64,000 nucleotides of DNA from contig NZ_JAJHIZ010000003.1 of the NCBI RefSeq assembly GCF_021538615.1, positions 2,790,001-2,854,000 of the forward strand, in the 5' to 3' direction. Shown one piece after another: positions 35,472 to 44,690 of the stretch; position 1 is the stretch's first letter; every line of letters starts with the position of its first letter. The notes under the pieces are model-generated. The model was not told the DNA's origin, did no database searches, and was given only the letters and a program-made list of their open reading frames with translations. The position numbers and the translations under genes were made by a program. This stretch comes from Niabella agricola (GTDB taxonomy: Bacteria > Bacteroidota > Bacteroidia > Chitinophagales > Chitinophagaceae).

Positions 35472-36179
35472 TTATGCCAGTTGTTGAAATACAATAGCTG
35501 CCAGCACTGCTCCGATCAATGGCCCCACTACGGGGATCCAGCTGTAGCCCCAGTCGCTGCTGCCTTTTTTGCCAATGGGTAAAATCGCATGCATGATGCG
35601 TGGTCCCAGGTCACGCACCGGGTTGATGGCATAACCGGTGGGCCCGCCGAGGCTCAGACCGATGGCCAGCACAATGAATGCAACAGGCAAGGCATCCAGG
35701 GCTCCCAGGCTGTTGGATGGAGCCACAATAAATAACACGGAAAGCACCAGTATAAAGGTTCCGATCATTTCCGTGATAAGGTTATACGGCGCGCTGCGGA
35801 TGGCCGGGGCTGTGCTAAAGGTTGCCAGTTTCAGGCCGGTGTCCTCCGTTTGCTGGTAATGCTGCCGGTAGGCCGCCCAAACGCCCAGCTGGCCCAGCAT
35901 CGCACCCAATAGTTGTCCACCGAGATACTCAAGGACATGGGAGGGTTCCACTTTTCCAAGCCAGGCCAGTGCCACTGTTACCGCGGGATTCAGGTGGGCA
36001 CCACTTGCTTTTGCAGATACAAAAACTCCCACAAAAACCGCCATGGCCCAACCAAACGTAATTACGATCCAGCCGCTGTTGTTTCCTTTTGTTTTATTTA
36101 ATACTACGTTGGCAACTACCCCGTTACCTAAAATGATCAGGAAGAAGGTGCCAATCAATTCACCTGTAAAAATATTCAT
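35472..36179 (-). CDS. glpF: Glycerol facilitator (MIP/aquaglyceroporin)
   Basis: 235 residues from ATG at 36179; an in-frame upstream extension has no family match. Six membrane helices of the major intrinsic protein fold are evident. The first pore motif is standard, SGAHLNPAVTVAL. The second reads INPVRDLGPR, so NPA is replaced by NPV. The D after NPxR and the G-P-R that follow are those of glycerol-conducting members. It passes glycerol through the inner membrane and lies 105 bp downstream of glpK on the same strand, the usual pairing. Confidence 0.92.
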   Translation of the reverse strand: MNIFTGELIGTFFLIILGNGVVANVVLNKTKGNNSGWIVITFGWAMAVFVGVFVSAKASGAHLNPAVTVALAWLGKVEPSHVLEYLGGQLLGAMLGQLGVWAAYRQHYQQTEDTGLKLATFSTAPAIRSAPYNLITEMIGTFILVLSVLFIVAPSNSLGALDALPVAFIVLAIGLSLGGPTGYAINPVRDLGPRIMHAILPIGKKGSSDWGYSWIPVVGPLIGAVLAAIVFQQLA

Positions 36180-36284
36180 ATGGTTTTTTTTCGTTTGAAG
36201 TTTCTTGTTTAAAGTTTCCGGTTCAAGGTCAAAAATCAATTGTCCATTTCCCCATTCTCACATTCCCACATTTTCACATTCAAA

Positions 36285-37781
36285 TTAAACCTCCTCCGCC
36301 CATACCTGTGCAGCGCGCACCGCACGTTTCCAACCTTTACTTAGCTGCTCCCGCACCTCTTCGTTCATATACGGTTCAAAGCGCTGGTCTACCTGCCAGT
36401 ATTGCCTTACCTCATCCAGGTCTTTCCAAAAGCCAACGGCCAGTCCGCTCAGGTAGGCCGCACCCAGCGCCGTTGTTTCAGTGATCTTAGGGCGTACCAC
36501 CGTTGTATTTAACAAATTGGCCTGAAACTGCATCAGGTAGTTGTTCACCGTAGCACCACCATCAACCCGCACTTCCTTTATCTGTAGGCCGGAATCGGCC
36601 TCCATGGCTTTTAATACGTCCATGGTCTGGTAGGCGATGCTTTCCACTGCGGCCCGTGCAATATGTCCGTCGGAACTGCCGCGGGTAAGCCCGGTAATGA
36701 TGCCCCGCGCATGCTGGTTCCAGTAAGGCGCGCCCAAACCGGTGAATGCCGGTACCATGTATACGCCGCCGTTGTCAGCCTCTGTTGCCGTTAAAGCCTC
36801 AATATCGCCCGATTTCTGGATCAGTTTCAGCCCGTCGCGCAGCCATTGTACCACCGCCCCTGCAATAAATACGCTCCCCTCCAGCGCATAACTGACCTCG
36901 TTGTTAAGCTTCCAGGCGATCGTGGTGAGCAGGTTATTTTTTGAAGGCACCGGCTGATTACCGGTATGCATCAGCATAAAGCATCCGGTACCATAGGTAT
37001 TTTTTACCATCCCCGATTGTGTGCACATCTGGCCGAACAATGCCGATTGCTGATCACCGGCAATACCGCTTACAGGTATCCTTGCGGCAGTGATCAGTTG
37101 CTGCGTATGTCCGTATACTTCGCTGCTGGAACGCACTTCCGGCATCATGCTTTTCGGAATTCCGAAGAGCCGCAGCAGTTCCTCATCCCAATCCAGGGTA
37201 TGGATATTGAATGCCATGGTACGGGAAGCGTTGCTCACATCCGTGGCATGCACCTGCCCGTTGGTGAGCTTCCACAATAACCAGGAGTCTACGGTTCCAA
37301 AACAAAGATCCCCGTTCTCCGCCCTGGCCCGGGCCCCGTCTACATTTTCCAGGATCCATTTTATTTTGGTAGCGGAGAAATACGCATCTGTTACCAGTCC
37401 TGTTTTCTCCTTTATTTTTTCAGCCGATCCATTCTTTTTCAGGGTGTCGCAATAATCAGAGGTCCGGCGATCCTGCCATACGATGGCATTATAAATGGGC
37501 TGGGAAGTATGCCGGTCCCAAACCACGGTTGTTTCCCGCTGGTTGGTGATGCCAATACATGCAATATCCTGCGTGGTGAGGCCGGCTTTTACAATGGCCT
37601 CGGTTGCTACCCCCAGTTGTGTAGACCAGATCTCGTTGGCGTCGTGCTCTACCCAACCGGGCTGGGGAAAGATCTGTGTAAATTCTTTTTGGGCTACGGC
37701 AACAATATTACCGGCCTTATCAAAAATAATAGCCCTCGAGCTTGTGGTTCCCTGGTCAAGAGATAGAACATATTTTGGCAT
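36285..37781 (-). CDS. glpK: Glycerol kinase
   Basis: 498 residues from ATG at 37781; the in-frame TTG two codons earlier is less likely. It phosphorylates glycerol to glycerol-3-phosphate, trapping it in the cell. FGGY signatures are clear: [14 protein letters not shown] at the N-terminus, [48 protein letters not shown] and [15 protein letters not shown]. Its product is the substrate of glpD about 11 kb away. A 186-bp gene-free stretch upstream, with no clear TAnnTTTG box, must hold its promoter. Confidence 0.97.
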   Translation of the reverse strand: MPKYVLSLDQGTTSSRAIIFDKAGNIVAVAQKEFTQIFPQPGWVEHDANEIWSTQLGVATEAIVKAGLTTQDIACIGITNQRETTVVWDRHTSQPIYNAIVWQDRRTSDYCDTLKKNGSAEKIKEKTGLVTDAYFSATKIKWILENVDGARARAENGDLCFGTVDSWLLWKLTNGQVHATDVSNASRTMAFNIHTLDWDEELLRLFGIPKSMMPEVRSSSEVYGHTQQLITAARIPVSGIAGDQQSALFGQMCTQSGMVKNTYGTGCFMLMHTGNQPVPSKNNLLTTIAWKLNNEVSYALEGSVFIAGAVVQWLRDGLKLIQKSGDIEALTATEADNGGVYMVPAFTGLGAPYWNQHARGIITGLTRGSSDGHIARAAVESIAYQTMDVLKAMEADSGLQIKEVRVDGGATVNNYLMQFQANLLNTTVVRPKITETTALGAAYLSGLAVGFWKDLDEVRQYWQVDQRFEPYMNEEVREQLSKGWKRAVRAAQVWAEEV

Positions 37782-37967
37782 ATACAATCTTGTTTATAAA
37801 AAAGTGAAAATAAAAAATTCTGTTTATGAGCGGGCAAATAAATTTTAAAAAATGACCCGTCCTGGTTGATCTTTTAGAATACTGTTCTTGTTTTCCTCTA
37901 CATTTTGTTCGTCTTAAATCTTTCTGCTATATATCATTTGATACCGGCAAACAAGCGAAGAAACTAC

Positions 37968-38987
37968 TTAGGGATGTGTGCACTCATGAAAATGGTCCGC
38001 TGCGGGATAGCTAAATGTGTTTACCAGCTTCCATCTTGCTTTATACAGTCCGATAGCAGTATTTTTATATACCAACGCGTTGTTAATATCCAGCAGCTGA
38101 TCGGTTCTCCATGTTTCGCCACCGGCACCGGTTGCTTTTGCAATAATGGTTGGATATCCTGAAGGACCGGAAGATACAGATTTAACGCTGCCGGTCGCTT
38201 TTATTAATGTAAACGCGCCTGTGGTTACGTTAAACTTATAGATATTACCGGAGTTGGTCAGCCATAAGTCTGTTGTGCTGCCATACACCGGAAACAGTTC
38301 GTGTGCATTGCCCTGCGGCATGGTATAGGTGGCTTTCAGCGTAAGCTTGGGTGCCGTGCAACTGCCATTGTATGTAAATACCTTTAACTTATCTTTTCCC
38401 GCTGCATATAGCTGCTGGCGGGCATGATCCCATACCACATTATGTACATCTTCAAAGTCCGCCGCCTTTACCTGGCTGGATTGATCGTTGATATAAGAAT
38501 CTACGGTAAAGATCATCAGGTAGCCCCCGGTGGTGGATGCGGTTACCACATTTCCATTTGGCAGGAGCTCTGCAGAATGTGTATTGCCGCCCGCATAGTC
38601 GTACCAGATGGCTTTTTTACTGGATACGCTGATAAGCGCCACTCCGCCGCCGGATGCTGTTGCTAAAATATAACTGCCATTATAAACCAGTTTGGCATCG
38701 CTCAGGTTCGAAAACCATGCCTGTGCAGCACTGTGTATCATGGCATATGAGCCGGAGGCCTTCCATTCCCAGGTGATCTGGTTGTTATTGGCAATATCTA
38801 CCATAATGATGCGGGCATTTTTCTGATCACAGATGATCACTTCTTTGGGTGTGGCGGTGGCCGCTACAGCACCGGATACTTCCGCGGATAATTTTCTAGC
38901 AGCTGCAGGTCCATCATTCAAATTCGTATGCGTCTTATTACAAGCCGGGGTAAACAGCAGCATTGCGGCGATAAGGAATAGCTTCAT
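37968..38987 (-). CDS. DUF6528-like lipoprotein of the glycerol locus
   Basis: 339 residues from ATG at 38987, chosen because it gives a lipoprotein signal with lipobox TPAC (C16); a longer frame reaches 39167 but has no signal. The body looks like a beta-propeller with repeated blades: EVIICDQKNARIIMVDI, SVSSKKAIWYDYAG, LPNGNVVTASTTGGYLMIF and DVHNVVWDHARQQLYAAGKDKL. This fits DUF6528, a family without known activity, though my match is by pattern only. It lies between the glycerophosphodiesterase and glpK. An 18-bp palindrome lies 171 bp upstream. Confidence 0.7.
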   Translation of the reverse strand: MKLFLIAAMLLFTPACNKTHTNLNDGPAAARKLSAEVSGAVAATATPKEVIICDQKNARIIMVDIANNNQITWEWKASGSYAMIHSAAQAWFSNLSDAKLVYNGSYILATASGGGVALISVSSKKAIWYDYAGGNTHSAELLPNGNVVTASTTGGYLMIFTVDSYINDQSSQVKAADFEDVHNVVWDHARQQLYAAGKDKLKVFTYNGSCTAPKLTLKATYTMPQGNAHELFPVYGSTTDLWLTNSGNIYKFNVTTGAFTLIKATGSVKSVSSGPSGYPTIIAKATGAGGETWRTDQLLDINNALVYKNTAIGLYKARWKLVNTFSYPAADHFHECTHP

Positions 38988-39157
38988 ACCTGAAATTTTA
39001 TCGTTTAAAAAATGTTGTTTCCGAAGTTTTGAAGACGCGGGAGTCGGCGTTCCGCTATCAGCAATCGAATCATTCTTATCCGGCCCTCCGCAATATGTGT
39101 TATCCGCAGTGCAATGCCCTTTGATCGTTGTAAAATATATTTGCTTATTATTATACA

Positions 39158-39175
39158 AACAGATCATGATCTGTT
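39158..39175. promoter_or_regulatory. 18-bp perfect palindrome
   Basis: AACAGATCATGATCTGTT is identical to its reverse complement. It lies in the 219-bp gap between the glycerophosphodiesterase gene and the DUF6528-like gene, in an AT-rich setting, and looks like an operator for a dimeric regulator. Confidence 0.5.
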
Positions 39176-39206
39176 CTAACGATCTGCCTCAACCCTGTTA
39201 TAAACG

Positions 39207-40118
39207 TTATTTCAGCTGGTAAAATAAATCCGGGTAATCCGTTATCACACCGTCGGCGCCCATATCCGCCAGCTTTTTAATAGTGGCAATATCATCTACC
39301 GTCCAGGGAACGATCTTTGTATTGCGCTGATGACATTCTGTTACCAACTCCGGGGTTACAATGGAATAGTGCGGACTGTAATACTCTGGCGTATAACCCA
39401 GGCTTTTTAACTGTTCGTTCAGGCTGCGTTTTTCCTTATCCCCGACCAAAAAGGAGGTTTGCACCTGCGGATATTTTTCATGCATGATCTTTAATGCCCG
39501 CTCGTCAAAACACTGAATGATCATGCGTTTCCCGATATTAAAGGGCAAAATGGTTTGCATGGCCAGGTCGGTAAATTCCGCTACCGGCGGACAATAAATC
39601 CCTTCCCCCTTGGGGTTGGATTTTATTTCGATATTATACTGAATCTTTACGCCCTTCTTTTTGGCATAGGCCTCTGTTGCCGCAAGCAGGTCTTTCAACA
39701 GGGGTTTTACGGCTGCTATTTTTTTTTGACGCGGAACCGCAGCATAAAATTTCTTACCTACATCATATTTCTTTATAGAGTCATAGGTCATTGTATACAG
39801 GATCCGCTTCTTGGCCGCCTCAGGCGTCAGAGTGTCACCTTCAGGAGTAGTGGTAAACCCATAGTTAAAGGTGGCATCATGCGATACCACGATCTGCCCG
39901 TCCCTGGTTACCTGCATGTCCATTTCCAGTGTGGTAATGCCCATGTCGATGGCGTTTAGCATGGCAGGGATAGTGTTCTCCGGCATCAGCCCTTTACCGC
40001 CCCGGTGCGCCTCCATGTCGAAGTGCTGATACTTTGCCGGAAGCACGATCTTCTTTTGTGCACTGCATGCCGCCACCGCGGTCAGCAATAATGTGGTGCC
40101 TAATAGTTTTAATTTCAT
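39207..40118 (-). CDS. Glycerophosphodiester phosphodiesterase, lipoprotein
   Basis: 303 residues. The signal ends at lipobox AAC (C18), so the enzyme is probably anchored outside the cytoplasm. The GDPD active site is complete: H38-R39 in EAHRGGKG, E47-N48 in PENTI, E65 and D67 in TLEMDMQVT, and H80 in VVSHDATFN. The C-terminal strand KIVPWTVDD-x-(n)-MGADGVITDYPDLF is also characteristic. It releases sn-glycerol-3-phosphate or glycerol from glycerophosphodiesters. It starts 1 bp after the SGNH hydrolase stop, so the two are co-transcribed. Confidence 0.95.
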   Translation of the reverse strand: MKLKLLGTTLLLTAVAACSAQKKIVLPAKYQHFDMEAHRGGKGLMPENTIPAMLNAIDMGITTLEMDMQVTRDGQIVVSHDATFNYGFTTTPEGDTLTPEAAKKRILYTMTYDSIKKYDVGKKFYAAVPRQKKIAAVKPLLKDLLAATEAYAKKKGVKIQYNIEIKSNPKGEGIYCPPVAEFTDLAMQTILPFNIGKRMIIQCFDERALKIMHEKYPQVQTSFLVGDKEKRSLNEQLKSLGYTPEYYSPHYSIVTPELVTECHQRNTKIVPWTVDDIATIKKLADMGADGVITDYPDLFYQLK

Positions 40119-40119
40119 C

Positions 40120-40812
40120 TTACAAGTATTTTCCGTCCTTTAAAATCTTTGCCCATAACCGGTAGCCGTTTATGTTCAGGTGCAGTCCGTCGTAGGTAAG
40201 GGTTTTATCCAGTTTTCCGTCCTTTAAAAAATGCGGATGCAGGTCAATAACGGTGATGCCCTCTTCCCTTCCCAGCTTTTTCAATCCTTCATTTACGGCG
40301 GCAATATGTTCATCTTTGCCGTAATGGTTTTTCTTCGGCGGTACATCGCTGTTAACCGGCAGCACGGTTTGAAAGTAAATTTTAGTGGCCGGACTTTCCT
40401 GTTTGATCTGCCGGATGATGCGTTTATAATTATCCAGGATCACGGCATCCGGAACATTCCGGGAGATATCATTCGTACCGATCAGGATAAATACTTTCTG
40501 CGGCTTGCCTTCGGTTACTTCATGCAATCGCTCCAATACGCCAAACGTAATATCGCCGCTGATGCCGCGGTTACGGGCCAACGGGTTTTGCAGCAGTTCC
40601 GTCCAGTCAACACCCGCGGTAATACTGTTACCCAGGAACACGATATCCTTTGAAGAATTAGGAAAGGCTTTAAACTGATCCACCTTCAATGCATAACTGC
40701 CAGGGCGGTAGGTACTGTCCCAGGCCGGGGTTTGGGCCTGGCTGCCGACGCCACTAAGTATACAGGCCACCACTAGGCCGGCCTGTATACTTTTTTTTAA
40801 TTTTAATTTCAT
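40120..40812 (-). CDS. Secreted SGNH/GDSL hydrolase
   Basis: 230 residues from ATG at 40812; a second ATG six codons earlier (40830) is possible. A signal peptide ends near SGVGSQAQ. SGNH blocks are present: block I FLGNSITAG with the catalytic Ser, block II RGISGD with Gly, block III LIGTNDI with Asn, and block V TYDGLHLN with the Asp-His pair. These enzymes remove acyl or acetyl groups from lipids or glycans. In this operon it could deacylate the substrate before the phosphodiesterase acts. Confidence 0.92.
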   Translation of the reverse strand: MKLKLKKSIQAGLVVACILSGVGSQAQTPAWDSTYRPGSYALKVDQFKAFPNSSKDIVFLGNSITAGVDWTELLQNPLARNRGISGDITFGVLERLHEVTEGKPQKVFILIGTNDISRNVPDAVILDNYKRIIRQIKQESPATKIYFQTVLPVNSDVPPKKNHYGKDEHIAAVNEGLKKLGREEGITVIDLHPHFLKDGKLDKTLTYDGLHLNINGYRLWAKILKDGKYL

Positions 40813-40842
40813 CGTTTTTGCAATTTCCATTTATTGTTTACG

Positions 40843-41364
40843 CTATTCATTTTCGTTGGTGAATAAAAACTCCTGCGGATCGCTGAGATCTTCTCCGCAT
40901 TCATTTTTAATTACATAATCAAACGCATAGTCGCCGGGCGGAAGGCTTACCGGGAATATATAATAATAATTTCTTTGAAAGTTGTGAATAGTGCCGGAAC
41001 CCATATAACCATAGGTTGGCCCGTTTGCCCAAATGGAATATTCGAGTACATAGGGGCCGGTTCCGCTAAAGTTCATACTAAAACTATTGTACTGGGTTAC
41101 GGCGTTATAGATTACATTCATCGTAAGACCGCTTGTCCAGGTAGTTCCGCTGCAATCAGTGTCTGTAGTGATCCTTGATAAACTGTTTAAAAAGCCGTTT
41201 CCCAAAAATTTTGTGTAATTGATTTTTTTTAGGGTTGCCTGTTTCTGCCAGCCAATATCCGTTGCAGCCACTATTGATTTTTCAGCTTTTGTAAAAGCCG
41301 ACAGGCCAAATAAGCCCGTCATCAATGCAAATACTCCGATTGTAAAGAGGATTCCTTTTTTCAT
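40843..41364 (-). CDS. Secreted protein of unknown function
   Basis: 173 residues. I do not recognise the family. It begins with a signal peptide (MKKGILFTIGVFALMTGLFG; cleavage near residue 24-27). The mature part is rich in Tyr, Asn and Gly, with a beta-sheet-like C-terminal half (GPYVLEYSIWANG, YYYIFPVSLPPGDYAFDYVIKNEC). Two cysteines (near 71 and 155) could form a disulfide. It is 30 bp before the SGNH hydrolase start and 68 bp after the DUF5689 gene, so it is part of the same unit and may bind its substrate. Confidence 0.7.
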   Translation of the reverse strand: MKKGILFTIGVFALMTGLFGLSAFTKAEKSIVAATDIGWQKQATLKKINYTKFLGNGFLNSLSRITTDTDCSGTTWTSGLTMNVIYNAVTQYNSFSMNFSGTGPYVLEYSIWANGPTYGYMGSGTIHNFQRNYYYIFPVSLPPGDYAFDYVIKNECGEDLSDPQEFLFTNENE

Positions 41365-41432
41365 GTGTTTATGTTTAAAGGTGATTTAAAAACGTTCCGG
41401 ATGTATTCAACAACGCATAAACCCAGCCGTTA

Positions 41433-43082
41433 CTACTCCACAATTTTTGTAATAAGTGAATCATTGGGGCCGCCGCGACCAGGTTCTATATCGGCAATGG
41501 TAGCCGCTTCATGCCCGTCTTCCGTTTTTTGAAACAGCTCTATTACCGTCTGTTTCCGGGCGGTGGTCCACCGGCCTAAGGTGATATTGTATACGCCCCC
41601 CATCATACTGTACAGTCCGGCGTCTGCTTTAGATGGATCCGGATGCGCCGCATTTATCGGGTAAGGCATATTGGTTGTATTACCGGTAGAACGATAATAT
41701 AAATACGGTACGATTACTGGTTTATAGCTATCTGGGTCAATGCTTACGGAAAACATGGAATACCAGTCGTTATTACAAATGCGGTAACCTTGTATGGGGT
41801 TTTTGGAAGGATCATAGATCCCCGTGTTCCCGCCCGAAGCAATAAATAAAACATCTTCCGGCACGGAAGCTTCTGTAACCGTAGTTCCTTTAAACAAGGC
41901 CACCCCACATGCATTTCCGCTATTTGCAAAAGGGCCGGATTCGGTAAATGTGCTGGTGCGCACCAATCCTCCATCGCCCGGATTTGTTGGGCCACCCTTT
42001 ACATTCAAAAATGTTTTCCCATACCAATTGGTTTCTGCCGGGAAAGAAACGGTACCGGCATTGCCGTTGATCTTCCTGTTCTGGAAACCAAAATAAAAGA
42101 ACGTTCCTTTGGCTACGGTACCGGATGTAATATTCCATTTAATGGTACGCTTATCGCCTGTGGCCCACCCTGCATCCAGCGTTGTAGGAGTAGACGCTCC
42201 GGCATTATTACAAAATACAATACTGTAGGGGGTAACCGCAAAGTTAATATCTCTTGTCGCGATCATTTGTACGTACTCATTTCCACCGTCTCCGCCTTTA
42301 GGATCGCTTTGTATCCCGGTTATAATCAGATCCTGAGCAGAAGATCCCATATTGATCATATCATCGCCTTCTCGTGTTCTTAGCTGTACCGATCCTTCGG
42401 CCGTTTTGAAGGGGATGCCCACATATGCGCCCAGTCCGTAAGGAGTAACTCCTGCATAGCTTACCCCGGGGTCCGTATAAAGTGTAAGATCTCCAAAACC
42501 ATCATTGATCGTTTTAGCACCACTGATCACATCGCCCGGTTGAGGTGCAGGATTAAAACCGGATTTATTAATAAGACAAAGCGAACTCTCATAATTATCA
42601 GGATTTGCCAACAGCTGCGCTATATTTATGGCATTAATGCCTACCGTGCCTTTTCCCTTAGGAGTAACTGCGGATGCTGGTATGCCGGTAATCGTTAAAA
42701 TGCCGTTTTTGCGAGTGAGCGTGCCGCCAGCAATATCGATCATTACCGAATCGCCGGGATGATAGCCTGCTGCTGCTGCACCCAAGTCTATCGAAATACC
42801 TCTGAGTGTGCTAAGGCGGCGGCTATCCTGCACCACCAACAGTCCCTCGGGAATATTACCTTCTGTATGGTCTGATATAACCACGGCCGCCAGCCGGGTA
42901 CCGCCATAAAGCATTTCCTTGGTAAGTGTTACATCCTGATTCTTATAAAGGGGCCGTATATCCAAAATAGAAACCACATCATAGGGTACACCCCCCGGAT
43001 AATTTTCGTATGTGTTTTTAGTACAACTGCTGATTAAAGCCGCAACGCTGAGTACCAAAAAAAGATTGAATATATATTTCAT
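41433..43082 (-). CDS. DUF5689 lipoprotein of the SusCD locus
   Basis: 549 residues from ATG at 43082, which gives a lipoprotein signal with lipobox ISSC (C20). The N-terminal region (to about 230) has the DUF5689 pattern: VVSILDIRPLY, GTRLAAVVISDHTEGNIPEG and ISIDLGAAAAGYHPGDSVMI, an OB-like fold. A C-terminal lamin-tail-like beta domain (about 260-400, EYVQMIATRDINFAVTPYSIVFC) follows. DUF5689 lipoproteins are repeatedly encoded after SusD and are thought to sit on the cell surface and bind ligand. It begins 25 bp after the SusD stop. Confidence 0.85.
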   Translation of the reverse strand: MKYIFNLFLVLSVAALISSCTKNTYENYPGGVPYDVVSILDIRPLYKNQDVTLTKEMLYGGTRLAAVVISDHTEGNIPEGLLVVQDSRRLSTLRGISIDLGAAAAGYHPGDSVMIDIAGGTLTRKNGILTITGIPASAVTPKGKGTVGINAINIAQLLANPDNYESSLCLINKSGFNPAPQPGDVISGAKTINDGFGDLTLYTDPGVSYAGVTPYGLGAYVGIPFKTAEGSVQLRTREGDDMINMGSSAQDLIITGIQSDPKGGDGGNEYVQMIATRDINFAVTPYSIVFCNNAGASTPTTLDAGWATGDKRTIKWNITSGTVAKGTFFYFGFQNRKINGNAGTVSFPAETNWYGKTFLNVKGGPTNPGDGGLVRTSTFTESGPFANSGNACGVALFKGTTVTEASVPEDVLFIASGGNTGIYDPSKNPIQGYRICNNDWYSMFSVSIDPDSYKPVIVPYLYYRSTGNTTNMPYPINAAHPDPSKADAGLYSMMGGVYNITLGRWTTARKQTVIELFQKTEDGHEAATIADIEPGRGGPNDSLITKIVE

Positions 43083-43107
43083 CTGTAATTTTTTTAATAA
43101 TTCTTTT

Positions 43108-44679
43108 TTATGGCTTTTGCCACCATACACTGGTATTGATCTGATCGAGCCCCTGTGCAGCCACTGCGTTTTTATAGTTGGTGGGGTTGGCAGACTGCAC
43201 ATAAACAGGATACACAAGGCGGGCAGGCATTACGCCGCCATTTTGCAAACCGTGCAATTCAGATAAATGCAGGTTGGGGTACCCGGTACGCCGGTACTCA
43301 AACCATTGCTGCAGGTCTGTCAAAAACAGGGCATAATATTTTTGTCCATGGATCAGTTCCATTTTTCTTGAAGTTGAAAGTGTGTCATTCCAGATCACAC
43401 TACTGTTAGAAAGATTCTCAAGATGCAGTTTAAAGTCGGCAGCAGCGGTATCCTCCGGAAAATTGGGTACCCAATAGTTAATAGCCGATGCGATACCCTG
43501 GTAAAAATGCCCTTTGGGATTGGCGCCGATCCATCCCTTTAAGGCCGCTTCCGCCAGTATGAACTGCACTTCGGCATATTGCATAATGATCCCCGTATTG
43601 GGGTTCTGCTGCAGAGACCATACCCCGCCAGTGCTTTTATCGTCATAGCTTTGGAAATAACATCCTTTCGGATCCGCCTTGCCCGGCTCGTAGCCGCTTC
43701 TTACTCCGCGCCAACCGCCGCCGCTGGCCTGCGCAATACCCAGGCGGCCAATGGAACCGGATCCATAGGGTTTAGCAGAAGTAAACCTAGGATCCGACCA
43801 GGCATTGAGACTGTCGAGAAAATAGCTGCAGATGGCCGGGGTTCGGAAATCCTGTACCCGCACATTATATACATAAGGCGATGTATAGGGATCCGTACTG
43901 CTGACGCCTCCGCTCCAAAGCACTCTTGCACAGTCGGCGTTTGAGGTCATAATGGGGTATTTGCCGGAGTTTTGAACAATCTCCTTAATCTTATCCTGAC
44001 ACTTTTGAGCCACTTCGGCCTTTCCGGAAATCCGGAGCAATAGCCGCAGATACAGGGAATTTCCCAATTTTCGCCATTTGGCAATATCCCCGTTATAAAC
44101 CGGGTCGCTTGTTACCACAATCGACTGACCCTTTTCCAGAAGATCATTGGCTTCCTCCAGTTTTTTAAACAATCCTTCGTAAACATCTTTTTGCCGGTCA
44201 AAAACGGGTTGCATATTTCCCTGCCGGCCTTTCAGGGCTTCACTGTAAGGAATATCTCCATAGGTGTCGGTCAGGTTTGCAAACAGCCATGCCTCGCAAA
44301 TCCTCGCGATGCCCTGGTAGGAGGTATTGATGCTGTCCCCGCGGCTCGACAAGCTGTCGATATCGCGGAAATTGGTCAGCTGTACATACCAGGCATTCCA
44401 TAAATAATCAGACTGGCTGGCCCTGAAGGCGTAGCGGAATACCGTATTTTCTCCATCACTCAGGCTCACGGTAACCTGCATCAGCTCATTCGTGAAGCTC
44501 CGGTTCCGGCTCATTCCCGGCCAGATGGAACTTTGCAATGCCGGTGCCAATAGTTTGTCCGGAGTGGTATGAAGGATATTAATGGGGTCGATATTTAATT
44601 TCTCAAACCCTTTTTTACATGAGTATACTGTTGATAAGATCAACAAAATGACACATGTGGTAATTAATTGTTTTTTCAT
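43108..44679 (-). CDS. SusD/RagB-family outer-membrane lipoprotein
   Basis: 523 residues. Lipobox VYSC (C21) marks it as a lipoprotein. The helical TPR-like fold of the SusD-like_2 group is indicated by KLNIDPINILHTTPDKLLAPAL near the start, ARICEAWLFANLTDTYGDIPYSEAL in the middle and MQYAEVQFILAEAALKGW further on. SusD-like proteins cap the SusC pore and capture the ligand. It begins 11 bp after the SusC stop. The ligand is not encoded in the sequence, but the flanking genes point to a glycerol-phosphate compound. Confidence 0.95.
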   Translation of the reverse strand: MKKQLITTCVILLILSTVYSCKKGFEKLNIDPINILHTTPDKLLAPALQSSIWPGMSRNRSFTNELMQVTVSLSDGENTVFRYAFRASQSDYLWNAWYVQLTNFRDIDSLSSRGDSINTSYQGIARICEAWLFANLTDTYGDIPYSEALKGRQGNMQPVFDRQKDVYEGLFKKLEEANDLLEKGQSIVVTSDPVYNGDIAKWRKLGNSLYLRLLLRISGKAEVAQKCQDKIKEIVQNSGKYPIMTSNADCARVLWSGGVSSTDPYTSPYVYNVRVQDFRTPAICSYFLDSLNAWSDPRFTSAKPYGSGSIGRLGIAQASGGGWRGVRSGYEPGKADPKGCYFQSYDDKSTGGVWSLQQNPNTGIIMQYAEVQFILAEAALKGWIGANPKGHFYQGIASAINYWVPNFPEDTAAADFKLHLENLSNSSVIWNDTLSTSRKMELIHGQKYYALFLTDLQQWFEYRRTGYPNLHLSELHGLQNGGVMPARLVYPVYVQSANPTNYKNAVAAQGLDQINTSVWWQKP

Positions 44680-44690
44680 TTTGTTATCAA

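Noticed and set aside
36240..36280. Short cacattc-type repeats between glpK and glpF
   Set aside because: Low-complexity run of a few imperfect copies with no further structure.
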